Shown: one piece after another, positions 1-10,335 of the stretch
How the letters are laid out: every line of letters starts with the position of its first letter
How positions within the stretch are numbered: the stretch's first letter is position 1
Source of the DNA: Clostridia bacterium UC5.1-2E3
GTDB taxonomy: Bacteria > Bacillota > Clostridia > Lachnospirales > Lachnospiraceae
Direction: 5' to 3'
Length of the DNA: 64,000 bases
NCBI GenBank assembly: GCA_001304875.1
Contig: BBZO01000002.1
Span: 124,001-188,000 of the forward strand
Notes under the pieces: generated by a model
Databases searched by the model: none
Seen by the model: the letters and a program-made list of their open reading frames with translations, nothing else
Told to the model about the DNA's origin: nothing
Made by a program: the position numbers and the translations under genes

Positions 1-296
1 TGCCTGGTAGAAACGGCTCCGCTTCGCCAGGCCTCCCGTGTTCCGCTTCTGCACCTCCGCGTCGTAGATCCGGTTTTTGTCGTCTGCGCTGTAGACGTCC
101 AGACGGATGGAGCGGAGCCATGGCATCGTGCGAAACTCCTTCTCCACTTCTCCTGCTGCCGGAGCGACACCTCCTCGCCCATGATGATGGACAGCGCCAG
201 CTCCAGCGACCGCTTATCCTCCATGACGCTGGCAAATAAAAAACGGTCGAGCAAGGTCAGATTGTTTAACTGTTTCGTGGGTGTTCTCAAAAACAT
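1..296 (-). CDS. Rpn-family PD-(D/E)XK nuclease/transposase, N-terminal part
   Basis: Only the first ~98 residues are in the window; the gene continues past the left edge. The reading opens MFLRTPTKQLNNLTLLDRF and, after repair of one missing base near 147, continues through RSIRLDVYSADDKNRIYDAE, which matches the start of the PDDEXK_2 / recombination-promoting nuclease family: a conserved LDVY...D-IYDAE-Q stretch carrying the catalytic Asp and Glu. Family members are DNA endonucleases found in many copies in gut Firmicutes and Bacteroidetes. The start at 296 follows GGAAGGAGAG at good spacing. A consensus promoter lies upstream at 448-475. The catalytic C-terminal half cannot be seen, so activity cannot be judged. 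Confidence 0.7.
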   Translation of the reverse strand, partial: MFLRTPTKQLNNLTLLDRFLFASVMEDKRSLELALSIIMGEEVSLRQQEKWRRSFARCHGSAPSVWTSTAQTTKTGSTTRRCRSGTREAWRSGAVSTR

Positions 297-447
297 CTCT
301 CCTTCCATTATAGACAGTGAAATGTTCCGTTTCAATGCGGAAAATTCCCTGAAAGATAAAAAGATACGGAATACATCGGGGGACTCCCCGAGAGAACCCG
401 GCGGTCGAACGCCGCCTGAAATTCACAAGTCAGATGACTGTGATTTC

Positions 448-475
448 ATTATATCAGACCGGCGGCGGATGTCAA
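448..475 (-). promoter_or_regulatory. Promoter for the Rpn-family gene
   Basis: On the minus strand, TTGACA (475-470), a 16-base spacer and TATAAT (453-448) make a full-consensus sigma-A promoter. The transcript would have a leader of about 145 bases. A second minus-strand match, TTGAAA-17-TATAAT, lies much closer to the start codon and overlaps the ribosome site region, so it would give almost no leader; I consider it less likely. No gene is visible in 297-643; that stretch holds this promoter and the dac promoter. Confidence 0.7.
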
Positions 476-565
476 TGGGGCTTTGGGTGAAACTGGCGGC
501 GGCCGGCGAAGCTTTTCAGCGGGACGCCTTTTTCTTACAATCTTCTTAAAGTCCCACATTTTAAA

Positions 566-594
566 TTGCGGGGCGTGTGGAAAGGTGTTAAAAT
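566..594 (+). promoter_or_regulatory. Promoter for the D-Ala-D-Ala carboxypeptidase gene
   Basis: TTGCGG (566-571), 17-base spacer, TAAAAT (589-594). It ends 49 bases before the start codon at 644, which has an AGGAG ribosome site. Confidence 0.5.
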
Positions 595-643
595 AAAACA
601 TACATTTGCGCATAAAAAGACGCTGCATTCAGGAGATACATAG

Positions 644-2235
644 ATGAAAAAGATATTAAGTACGATGGCCGCCTTCGTCCTGGCGGCCAGATGTGCCTGT
701 TTCCGGCCTACGCCGCGCCGGAATGGCCGAATGATACGGGAGTTCTGGCGGAGGGCGGCATCGTCATCGACGCCGACTCCGGGGCCATGCTGTTCGGGCA
801 GAATGTGAGGCTGCAGTATTATCCGGCCAGCATCACGAAGCTTCTGACGGCCCTGGTGGTTCTTGAGAACGCATCTCTGGACGAGCAGGTGAACTTTTCC
901 TACGAGGCGGTCTACGATGTGGAGGAGGGGAGCGGCAACAAGGTGGGCCTGGAGGAGGGCGACGTGCTCTCTGTGGAGGACTGCCTCTATGCGATGCTTC
1001 TGATGTCCTCCAACCAGGCGGCCAACGCGTTGGCGGAGCACGTGGGCGGCAGCCGGCAGGGCTTTGTGGACATGATGACGCCCGCATCGCCCAGATCGGA
1101 TGCACCGGGAGCCAGTTCAGAAACCCGTCGGGGCTCAACGATCCGGAGCAGGTGGTGACGCCCTACGACATGGCGATGATCGCCAGGGAGGCCTTTGACA
1201 ATGAGGCGCTTCTGGAGATCGCCTCCGCCAGAAGCTACCGGCTTCCGGCCACCATCAATAACCCGGAGGACGCAGCCTCACGGCGGAGTGCCGCATTCTC
1301 AACACCACGGATCCCGACAGCAGTATTATTTTCCGGACGCTGTCGCAGCCAAGACCGGGTACACCTCCCTGGCGGGAAATACGCTGGTGCTCTACGCAGA
1401 GCGGGACGGCAGGAGCGTCATCTCCGTTGTGTTAAAGGGGAGCCAGCCCCAATATTATTTTGATTCGATCAGTCTTCTTGATTTTGGCTTGAGACAGTTT
1501 CAGAATGTGAATATACTGGAACATGATCCCGGCTTTCCCTCCGGCGAGGAGCCTGTGACCATCGGGGACAGAACCTTCGCCCCGTCAGAGCTTTCGATGG
1601 ACGCCGATGCGGTTATTACCATTCCTGATGACGCAGCGTTCACCGACGCGGTCCGCTCTGTGGTGACGGAGCTTCCGTCCTATGCCCCCGCGGGAGCTGT
1701 GGCACTCATACAGTATCATTACAATGACCGGAAGGTGGGGGAGGTCTACCTTATCGAGAAGGCGGCAGCGGAGGCTGCAGCCGCGGCCGCGCAGGCACAG
1801 GCAGGAGACGGGGAAACGTCAGAATCAGACGCGGATGCAGCTCTCGCTGATGCGGAGACCGAACCGGCAGAGCAGCCTGAGGCCGCCGTTCCCGCCGCCA
1901 CCGGCAGTGAACCCGAGGGACAGGGCGGATTTCCTGTGGGCATCGCTGCTGCACTGGGTATCGTGGCACTGGCCGGAGGCGGAGGAGTATTCTTTGTCAT
2001 GCACCGCCGCGCCGAGGAGGCGCGCCAGGCGGCCCTGCGCAGGCAGAGGAGAAGAGAACGTCTCATGGAGGATGGCTGCGAGGAGGAGTTTGAGCGGCTG
2101 CTTAAAGAGCGTCTGAACCGCCCGGCCGCCGGGAGAAGCGAGAGAAGCGGAAAACGCGAAGGAACAGAGAGAAACGAAAGAACAGAGAGAAACGAAAGAG
2201 CAGAAAAACGCGGGACAACAGAGAACGACGAGTAA
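644..2235 (+). CDS. D-alanyl-D-alanine carboxypeptidase (peptidase S11) with charged cytoplasmic tail
   Basis: Trims the terminal D-Ala of peptidoglycan stem peptides at the outer membrane face. ATG at 644 follows AGGAG and encodes a signal peptide ending near PAYAA. All three penicillin-binding motifs are visible: SITK (about 829), SSN (about 1006) and KTG (about 1354). A linker rich in Ala and Glu, a membrane segment (GIAAALGIVALAGGGGVFF, about 1942-2000) and a strongly charged ~80-residue tail follow, ending in a duplicated TERNER unit. Four one-base losses, near 688, 1080, 1273 and 1321, break the frame; repaired, it is 531 aa. The single C-terminal anchor followed by a long charged tail is unlike PBP5, which ends in a short amphipathic helix. 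It is transcribed alone, towards the antiporter. Confidence 0.88.
2163..2198 (+). repeat. 18-bp tandem duplication in the carboxypeptidase tail
   Basis: Two exact adjacent copies of AACAGAGAGAAACGAAAG, encoding repeated T-E-R-N-E-R. The length is a multiple of three, so copy changes would keep the frame. Confidence 0.85.
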
Positions 2236-2246
2236 AACATTCAGAT

Positions 2247-2320
2247 GACAGACGCGGCGGCGCCGCAAAAGCAGAAGGGACTTTTATGATCCCGGCTTTT
2301 GCGGCGTCGCCGCATCTGTC
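2247..2320. terminator. Bidirectional terminator between convergent genes
   Basis: Two 26-base arms (2247-2272 and 2295-2320) pair at 24 positions, with a 22-base loop. It sits between the carboxypeptidase and antiporter stop codons, the place where both transcripts should end. Confidence 0.8.
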
Positions 2321-2337
2321 TTATGTGAAAATTTATG

Positions 2338-3958
2338 TCAAGCCGCCGATGTCTTTAACTGCGAGTACAGCACCGCCACGTCTCCATTCTCCAGCCGTGT
2401 GCTTCCCGAAGGAATGATGGCGCGGTCGCCGCGCTTGACCATGACGATGATAGTGTTTTTCTTGAACGGGACGTCACAGATCTGTTTCCCGAACCACCGG
2501 TGGGAGGGGGTGATGGAAATTTCTTGAGCCGGATGGTCTCCGTATCCTGGTAACCCATGGCGGCCAGGATCAGAAGATCGTTCTCCTCGATGACGGTGTC
2601 ACCCTTGGGGACCACCACCTTATCGCCCCGCTGGATCGCGGCCAGCAGCGTGTCGGGAACCAGCGTCAGATCTTTAATGGCGTTCCCGATCCAGGGATGC
2701 CCGGGCGTGATCGGCAGCTGGATAAACTGTACTTCCGTCTCGTCCACGTAGTCGGTGAAGGTCCGGAGTACGTCGCTGTTCTCATCGATCATGTTCACTT
2801 TCCTGGACAGGATCGGCAGGAGTGTGCCCTGCAGGATGATGGAGTAGAGGACGACGCAGAACACGATATGGTAAATATCCCCGCCCGCAAAGCTGTCATT
2901 TACGGTCACCATGATGGCGAACACGATGGAAGCGGCTCCTCTGAGGCCTGCCCAGGAAATCACGGCAAACTGTCCGAGGGAGGGCTTAAAGGGGGCCAGC
3001 AGCACGCCGATGACCAGCGGGCGCGCCGCGAAGGTCATGAAGGTGGCGATGGCGACGGCCGGCAGCAGGACGACGGCAGCCGTGAGGGGAAGGATAAAAG
3101 CCCCAGCAGGAAGAAGATCAGCATCTGCATCAGCCCGTTAAAAGTGTCAAAGAACGTGGACAGATTTTTCTGGTTGTTCAGATTGCTGTTTCCCAGGATG
3201 ATTCCCATGATGTAAACGCTTAAATATCCGTTGCCGCCGATGACGGACGGGAGCGCGTAGGCAAAAATGGCTACAGAGAACACGAAGATTGTGTCCAGCC
3301 CCTCGGCCTTGAAGGTCAGGTTCCGCAGCACCCAGATGGCCGCGGCGGCGATTCCGGCTCCGCAGAGGAGGCCGAACGCGATCTGGGCCAGTGTCATGAG
3401 AAGGATGGAGCCGGCGGAAGCATTTCCGGCCATCATGGTCAGGATAATCACGGTCAGCATGTAGGCGCAGGGGTCGTTGCTTCCGCTTTCCAGCTCCAGG
3501 ATGGATGCGGTGCCGTATTTTAAGTTCAGCTTTTTGGAGCGCAGGATGGAGAACACGGAGGCCGCGTCGGTGGAACCCAGGACGGCGCCGATGAGCATTC
3601 CCTCCAGAAGCTCCATGCCGAGCACGTACCAGCAGAAGATACCGGTGAGCAGAGCCGTGAACAGCACGCCCAGCGTGGAAAGAACGATGGATTTCGCTGC
3701 CACCGGCCGCGCCTCCCGCCAGTTAGTGCCGAAGCCGCCGTAGAACATGATGAAAATTAACGCGGTGGAGCAGACGGTCTCTGCGATCTGGAAGTTCGCG
3801 AACGGGATCTTGAAAATGCCGTCCGAACCGAAGATCATGCCCAGAAGGATGAACACGAAAAGGGCAGGTATTCCAAGCCGTGAGGACAGTTTATTTCCCA
3901 GAATGCAGGAGAAAATGACGATGGCTGCGATTAAAAGTGTGATTGAAATGGGGACCAA
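2338..3958 (-). CDS. NhaP2/CvrA-type cation:proton antiporter with two TrkA-C domains
   Basis: A CPA1 family membrane antiporter exchanging K+ or Na+ for protons. About a dozen hydrophobic segments are visible, including the GSTDAASVFS region of the exchanger core, and then two C-terminal RCK_C/TrkA-C units (LPITPGHPWIGNAI... and ISITPSHRWFGKQI...), which in this family sense a ligand. One-base losses near 2523 and 3090 break it; repaired it is about 540 aa. The start is uncertain. The promoter at 3993-4022 rules out the longest frame (to 4093). TTG at 3958 directly abuts AGGAG, whereas an in-frame ATT at 3949 has ideal 9-base spacing. I give the TTG; the true start may be the ATT or may be masked by an error. 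Confidence 0.8.
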
Positions 3959-3992
3959 CTCCTGTCTTTTGATTTTATGCCATATAAATAAA

Positions 3993-4022
3993 ATTATATA
4001 ATTAATATGTAGGTATATGCAA
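3993..4022 (-). promoter_or_regulatory. Promoter for the antiporter gene
   Basis: Minus strand TTGCAT (4022-4017), 18-base spacer, TATAAT (3998-3993), in an AT-rich stretch between divergent genes. Confidence 0.6.
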
Positions 4023-4076
4023 TTAAGAATACGTAAAATTTGCCCGCGAGGTGCCGTGGATTTTTCTGGCCTCCAC

Positions 4077-4105
4077 TTGTCAAACGAACCCATTTATGTA
4101 ATAAT
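4077..4105 (+). promoter_or_regulatory. Probable promoter for parE-parC
   Basis: TTGTCA (4077-4082) with AATAAT (4100-4105) at 17 bases, 32 bases before the parE ATG, which has a GGAGG ribosome site. Confidence 0.45.
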
Positions 4106-4137
4106 AGTACAGATCATACAAGATATGGAGGCATAAA

Positions 4138-6058
4138 ATGGGTAAGTCACAGTATAATGCGGACAGCATTACCGTGCTTGAGGGCCTGGAGGCCGTGCGC
4201 AAGCGCCCCGGAATGTATATCGGCGGCGTGGGGACCAAGGGACTCAATCATTTGATATATGAGATTATTGATAACTCGGTGGACGAGCATCTGGCGGGAG
4301 AGTGCTCCTGCATCTGGGTGACGCTGGAGGCCGACGGCTCCTGCACCGTGAAGGACAACGGCCGCGGGATCCCGGTGGAGATGCATAAAAAAGGCGTCTC
4401 CGCAGAGAGGATCGTCCTCTCCACCCTGCACGCCGGAGGTAAATTCGACAACGAGGCCTACAAGACCAGCGGCGGACTCCACGGCGTGGGCTCCTCGGTG
4501 GTGAACGCGCTGTCCAAGCGCCTGGACATAAAAATCTATAAAAACGGCTATATCCACTATGACTCCTACGAGCGCGGCATCCCCACGGTGGAGCTCATCG
4601 ATGGGCTGCTGCCGACCATGGGGCGGACGAAGGAGACCGGCACGGAGATCAACTTCCTGCCGGACGACGAGATTTTTGAGAAAACCCGCTTTAAGGCCGA
4701 CTGGCTGAAAAGCCGCCTCCACGAGACCGCCTACTTAAACCCGGCGCTGACCATCGTCTACGAGAACCGCAGGCCCGGCGAGGCGGAGACCGTGGAGTAT
4801 TCCGAGCCGGAGGGCATCGTGGCCTATGTGAAGGAATTGAACGCCGGCAAGACCGCGGTCTGCGAGCCCATCTACTTTAAGGATGAGATGGATAAGATCG
4901 AGGTGGAGGTGGCGATCCAGTTCGTGGACACTTTTGAGGAAAATCTCTTAGGCTTCTGCAACAACATTTTCACCCAGGAGGGGGGTACCCACCTGGCGGG
5001 CTTCAAGACCAAGTTTACCATGCTTGTGAACAGCTATGCCAGAGAACTGGGAATTTTAAAGGAGAAGGATGCCAATTTCACCGGCCCCGACACCAGGAAC
5101 GGCATGACCGCTATCGTGGCCGTGAAGCACCCCGATCCCATTTTCGAGGGCCAGACCAAGACGAAGCTGGCCAGCGCCGACGCCACCAAGAGCGTATTTA
5201 CGCTGAGCGGCGACCATTTACAGAGATATTTCGACCGCAATCTGGAGGTCTTAAAGAATATTATCGCCTGCGCCGAGAAGTCCGCCAAGATCCGCAAGGC
5301 GGAGGAGAAGGCCAAGACCAACATGCTCACCAAGTCCAAATTCTCCTTTGACAGCAACGGAAAACTGGCCAACTGCGAGAGCCGGGACGCCGAAAAGTGC
5401 GAGATCTTCATCGTCGAGGGAGATTCCGCCGGCGGCTCCGCCAAGACCGCCAGGAACCGGCAGTACCAGGCCATCCTGCCCATCCGCGGAAAGATTTTTA
5501 AATGTGGAGAAGGCGTCCATGGACAAGGTGCTGGCCAACGCGGAGATCAAAACCATGATCAACGCCTTCGGCTGCGGCTTTTCTGAGGGCTACGGCAACG
5601 ATTTCGACATCACGAAGCTGCGCTACCACAAGATCATCCTCATGACCGATGCGGATGTGGACGGAAGCCATATCGACACGCTGCTCCTGACCTTTTTCTA
5701 CCGCTTCATGCCGGAGCTCATCTACAACGGCCACGTGTTCATCGCCATGCCGCCGCTTTTCAAGGTGATTCCGTCCCGTGGGGAGGAGCAGTACCTGTAC
5801 GACGAGAAGGCCCTGGAGCGCTACCGCAAGACCCACAAGGGCGATTTCCGCCTGCAGCGCTACAAAGGTCTAGGCGAGATGGACGCGGAGCAGCTCTGGG
5901 AGACCACCTTAAATCCGGAGAACCGCGTGCTCAAGCAGGTGGAGATCGAGGACGCCCGCATGGCCTCCGAGATCACGGAGATGCTGATGGGCAGCGAGGT
6001 GCCGCCCAGACGGCAGTTTATCTACGAGCATGCCGACGAGGCTGAGATTGACGCATAA
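4138..6058 (+). CDS. parE: DNA topoisomerase IV subunit B (or second gyrase B)
   Basis: ATPase subunit of a type II topoisomerase. The GHKL ATP site is clear ([34 protein letters not shown]), followed by the transducer domain and the TOPRIM segment ([13 protein letters not shown], later [11 protein letters not shown]) and the C-terminal PLFKV...RYKGLGEMD region. One extra T in a run near 5503 breaks the frame; repaired, it is 639 aa, normal for GyrB/ParE. It lies 11 bases before parC and not beside dnaA-dnaN-recF, which favours topo IV or a second gyrase-like pair over the main gyrase. It is not possible to separate the two by reading alone. Confidence 0.88.
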
Positions 6059-6069
6059 GGAGAGAGACA

Positions 6070-8306
6070 ATGGCTGAGAAGATCATCAAAACAGAATATT
6101 CGGAGGAGATGCAGAGAAGCTACATGAACTACTCCATGAGCGTCATCACCGCCAGGGCCATTCCCGATGCCAGGGACGGCTTAAAGCCGGTGCAGCGCCG
6201 CGTGCTCTACGACATGAGCGAGCTCCGGTTAAACCACGACAAGCCTCACAGGAAGTCCGCCCGTATCGTCGGCGATACCATGGGTAAATACCATCCCACG
6301 GCGACAGCTCCATCTACGAGACGCTGGTGGTCATGTCCCAGGTGTTTAAGAAGGGCATGGCGCTGGTGGACGGCCACGGAAATTTCGGCTCCATCGAGGG
6401 CGACGGGGCCGCGGCCATGCGTTACACCGAGGCCAGGCTGGAGAAATTTGCCGAGGAGGTTTACTTAAAAGATTTAGATAAGACCGTCAACTTCGTCCCC
6501 AACTACGACGAGACGGAGAAGGAGCCGGAGGTGCTGCCGGTCCGCGTGCCCAACCTCTTGATCAACGGCTCCGAGGGCATTGCCGTCGGCATGAGCACCA
6601 GCATCCCGCCCCACAACTTGGGCGAGGTCATCGACACGGTGCAGGCCTACATCGACAACCCGGAGAGCTCCACGCAGGAGCTTCTGACATACCTTCACGG
6701 CCCGGATTTCCCCACCGGAGGCATTGTCGCCAACCAGAGCGAGCTTCTGCCCATCTACGAGACCGGCGCGGGGCGCATTAAGCTGCGGGCAAAGATGGAG
6801 GTGGAGCTGGGAAAGCGGAAGGCGGACAAGGATAAGCTGGTCATCACCGAGATCCCCTACACCATGATCGGCGCGGGCATCAACAAGTGTTTATCGGACA
6901 TTGCCGACCTGGTGGAGAGCAAAAAGCTGACCGACGTGGTGGACATTTCCAACCAGTCCAACAAGGAAGGCATCCGCATCGTCCTGGAGCTTAAAAAGGA
7001 TGCGGATATCGAGAAGATCAAGGGAATCCTCTACAAAAAGACCAAGCTGGAGGACACCTTCGGCGTCAATATGCTGGCCATCGCTGGCGGCCGCCCGGAG
7101 ACGCTGAATCTGCGGGGGATTTTAAAGAATTACCTGGACTTCCAGTATGAGAACGCCCAGAGAAAATACTCCGTGCTTCTGGAAAAGGAGCTGGAGAAAA
7201 AGGAGATTAAGGAGGGCCTTATAAAGGCCTGCGACGTTATCGACCTGATCATCGCGATCCTGCGCGGTTCAAAGAATTTAAAGGACGCCAAGGCCTGCCT
7301 GACCCAGGGGGACACCTCGAACATCCGGTTTACGGATCCCGGCTTCGAGCCCTACGCGAAGAAGCTGTGCTTCACGGAGAAGCAGGCCCAGGCCATCCTG
7401 GAGATGCGTCTCTACAAGCTGATCGGCCTGGAGATCCTGGCGCTGGAGAAGGAATATAAGGAAACGCTTAGAAAGATAAAAGAATACCAGAAGATTCTGT
7501 CCGGAAGAAAATACATGGACCAGGTGATCAAGGAAGACCTGAAGGCCATCAAGGAGGAGTTCGCCGTTCCACGTCGCACGGTTCTGGAGGACGGCCGCGA
7601 GGCGGTCTACGAGGAGCCGGCGGTGGAGGAGCAGGAGGTTTACTTCGTCATGGACCGCTTCGGCTACAGCAAGCTTCTGGATAAATCCACCTACGACCGC
7701 AACGCGGAGACCGTGGAGGCGGAGAGCGCGTATGTGGTTCACATGATGAACACCGACAAGGTCTGCCTGTTCACTCACACCGGCGTGCTTCACCAGGTGA
7801 AGGCCATGGACATCCCCTTCGGAAAGCTCAGGGATAAGGGAACCCCCATCGACAATCTGTGCAGGTACGACGGCACGAAGGAGACGGTGGTTTATGTGAC
7901 CTGCGCGGCGGAGCTTGCGGGAAACACCTATCTCTTTGCCACGAAGGAAGCCATGGTGAAGCTGGTGCCCGGCGGGGAATTTATCACCAACAACCGCATG
8001 GTGGCATCCACCAAGCTGGCGGACGGCGATGAGCTGATCTGCATTCTCAGGGTAAACGGCGAGAAGGACGCGGTGATTCAGACCGGCGCAGGTATTTTCC
8101 TGCGGTTCCCGCTGGAGGAAATTTCTGTGCTCAAGAAAAATTCCCGCGGCGTGCGCGGCATCCGCCTGGGCGACGGGGACAGCTTAGAGGCCGTATATCT
8201 GTTAAATGACGAAGCAAGCACCGTGGAATATAAGGGAAAGACCGTGCATCTGAACCGGTTAAAGATAGGAAAACGCGACGGCAAGGGCAGCAAGGTCAGA
8301 TTGTAA
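6070..8306 (+). CDS. parC: DNA topoisomerase IV subunit A (or second gyrase A)
   Basis: DNA breakage-reunion subunit partner of the preceding gene. It opens with the typical [20 protein letters not shown] and has the quinolone-pocket region [11 protein letters not shown] once a missing C near 6300 is restored. It then shows [12 protein letters not shown] and IPPHN, coiled-coil tower segments, and a C-terminal beta-propeller region. Repaired length 745 aa. The canonical GyrA-box QRRGGKG is not evident in the propeller; RGVRGIRL occurs at the equivalent place, which fits ParC. The start follows AAGGAGAG. It is co-transcribed with parE and probably deoD, 22 bases downstream. Confidence 0.87.
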
Positions 8307-8328
8307 GAAAATAAGGAGGAAGAACACT

Positions 8329-9048
8329 ATGGCAGAGATCAAGACACCAACCCCGCATATCGCGGCGAGACGGGGAGAGATCGCGGAGACGATTCTGCTC
8401 CCGGGGGACCCGCTCCGCGCCAAATATATCGCGGACCATTTTCTCGAGGACGCGGTGCAGTTTAATGCGACCCGCAACATGTTCGGCTTTACCGGAACCT
8501 ACAGAGGAAAACCGGTTTCAGTCATGGGAACGGGCATGGGCTGCCCGTCCATCGGCATCTATTCCTACGAACTGATTCACGCCTACGGCTGCAAAAATCT
8601 GATCCGCGTGGGCACCGCGGGGGCCATGCAGCCCCATGTGAAGATCCGCGACATGGTGTTCGGCATGGGCGCCTGCACCGATTCCCGCTATGTGCGCCAG
8701 TTCCGGCTTCCCGGCGATTATTCCTGCATCTGCAGCTTCGGGCTTCTGGAGAAGGCGGTGGCGGCGGCCCAGGCGAAGGGGCTCACCTGCCACGTGGGAA
8801 ATATTTTAAGCTCCGACGTGTTCTACAACCCGGATCTGCCCCCGGCCGGAAAGACCTGGGCCGAGATGGGCGTGCTGGCCGTGGAGATGGAGGCGGCGGC
8901 CCTCTACAGCAATGCCGCGGCGGCGGGTGTTAACGCCCTCTGCATTCTGACGGTCTCCGATTCCCTGGTGACCGGCGAGTCCACCACCGCCGAGGAGCGC
9001 CAGACCACCTTCACCAATATGATGGAAGTGGCGCTGGAGCTGGTATAA
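8329..9048 (+). CDS. deoD: Purine-nucleoside phosphorylase, DeoD type
   Basis: Phosphorolysis of purine (deoxy)nucleosides to base and (deoxy)ribose-1-phosphate in purine salvage. The 239-aa frame is intact and the usual length for the hexameric DeoD class. Visible landmarks are [13 protein letters not shown] near the N-terminus (phosphate site), [29 protein letters not shown] (ribose/base site Glu) and the catalytic Asp in TVSD near the C-terminus. ATG at 8329 follows AAGGAGG. It sits just after parC and may share its transcript. Confidence 0.93.
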   Translation: MAEIKTPTPHIAARRGEIAETILLPGDPLRAKYIADHFLEDAVQFNATRNMFGFTGTYRGKPVSVMGTGMGCPSIGIYSYELIHAYGCKNLIRVGTAGAMQPHVKIRDMVFGMGACTDSRYVRQFRLPGDYSCICSFGLLEKAVAAAQAKGLTCHVGNILSSDVFYNPDLPPAGKTWAEMGVLAVEMEAAALYSNAAAAGVNALCILTVSDSLVTGESTTAEERQTTFTNMMEVALELV

Positions 9049-9123
9049 TTCCGATTGGGGCAGAGAAAATGCCCTAAGTGTACGCTGGTGACGGACAAAT
9101 GTATTTTTCTGACGTATTTTCGC

Positions 9124-9152
9124 TTGATTTTTTGTCGAGTTTAGTATAGGAT
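9124..9152 (+). promoter_or_regulatory. Possible promoter for asd
   Basis: TTGATT (9124-9129) and TAGGAT (9147-9152) at 17 bases, ahead of the GAGGAG ribosome site of asd. The match to consensus is moderate. Confidence 0.4.
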
Positions 9153-9189
9153 AGAAAAGTACAATTTTTGTGACCGAGGAGATATGAAA

Positions 9190-10272
9190 ATGGATAAGAA
9201 GTTGAAAGTTGGTGTACTGGGCGCCACCGGAATGGTGGGGCAGAGATTTATATCGATTCTGGCGGATCATCCTGGTATGAGGTGGTGACCGTGGCCGCCA
9301 GCCCCCGTTCTGCGGGCAAGACCTACGAGGAGGCCGTGGGCGGACGCTGGAAGATGGACACTCCCATGCCGGAGGGCGTGAAGAAGCTGGTTGTGATGAA
9401 CGTCAACGAGGTGGAGAAGGTGGCTGCCGGTGTGGACTTCGTGTTCAGCGCCGTGGACATGTCCAAGGAGGAGATCAAGGCCATCGAGGAGGCCTATGCA
9501 AAGACCGAGACCCCGGTGGTCTCCAACAACAGCGCCCACCGCTGGACCCCCGACGTGCCCATGGTGGTGCCGGAGATCAACCCGGAGCATTTTGAGGTCA
9601 TCGAGTTCCAGAAGAAGAGACTGGGAACCACCCGCGGCTTCATCGCCGTGAAGCCCAACTGCTCCATCCAGAGCTACGCGCCTGTCCTGACCGCCTGGAA
9701 GGAGTTCGAGCCCTACGAGGTGGTGGCCACCACCTACCAGGCCATTTCCGGAGCGGGAAAGACCTTCAAGGACTGGCCGGAGATGGAAGGGAACATCATC
9801 CCCTACATCGGCGGCGAGGAGGAGAAGAGCGAGCAGGAGCTTACGGCTCTGGGGACAGATTGAGGACGGCGTCATCGTGAAAGCCGCCGAGCCGGTGATC
9901 ACCTGCCAGTGCATCCGCGTTCCCGTGCTCAACGGACACACGGCCGCCGTGTTTGTAAAGTTCAGAAAGAAACCGACGAAGGAGGAGCTCATCGACCGCA
10001 TGGTGAATTTCTCCGGACTTCCCCAGAAGCTTGCGCTTCCCAGCGCGCCGAAGCAGTTCATCCAGTATCTGGAGGAGGACAACCGTCCCCAGGTGACGCT
10101 GGACGTGGACTTTGAAAACGGCATGGGAATCTCCGTGGGCCGTCTGAGAGAGGATACGGTTTACGATTACAAATTTGTGGGGCTTTCCCACAACACGCTG
10201 CGCGGCGCTGCCGGCGGAGCGGTTCTCTGCGCGGAGCTTCTCACCGCCCAGGGCTATATCAAAGCAAAATAA
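9190..10272 (+). CDS. asd: Aspartate-semialdehyde dehydrogenase
   Basis: NADPH-dependent reduction of aspartyl phosphate to the semialdehyde, the branch point to DAP/lysine, threonine and methionine. The nucleotide site [13 protein letters not shown] is at the N-terminus and the catalytic Cys is in [10 protein letters not shown]. One lost base near 9268 and a two-base loss near 9849 (in a C run before [10 protein letters not shown]) break the frame; repaired, it is 361 aa, matching the longer Gram-positive/archaeal class. ATG at 9190 is preferred over 9184 because GAGGAG is only 2 bases from the latter. It complements lysA and murE in this window. Confidence 0.9.
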
Positions 10273-10279
10273 ATTTCAT

Positions 10280-10310
10280 GAGGCTGCCTGCCATTTTTCG
10301 CGGCAGCCTC
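10280..10310 (+). terminator. Hairpin after asd
   Basis: A perfect 9-bp stem, GAGGCTGCC (10280-10288) with GGCAGCCTC (10302-10310), directly after the asd stop. No T-run follows, so termination may be weak and galM may be partly read through. Confidence 0.5.
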
Positions 10311-10335
10311 GCCGTATGTGGAGGGATCATTTAAA

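Noticed and set aside
1746-2268. Antisense frames opposite the carboxypeptidase tail
   Set aside because: Low-complexity Ser/Arg-rich shadows of a GC-rich coding region, without a ribosome site.
5480-5530. Programmed frameshifting in parE
   Set aside because: The shift is one extra T in a run. Similar breaks occur in dozens of unrelated genes here, and no stimulatory structure is evident.
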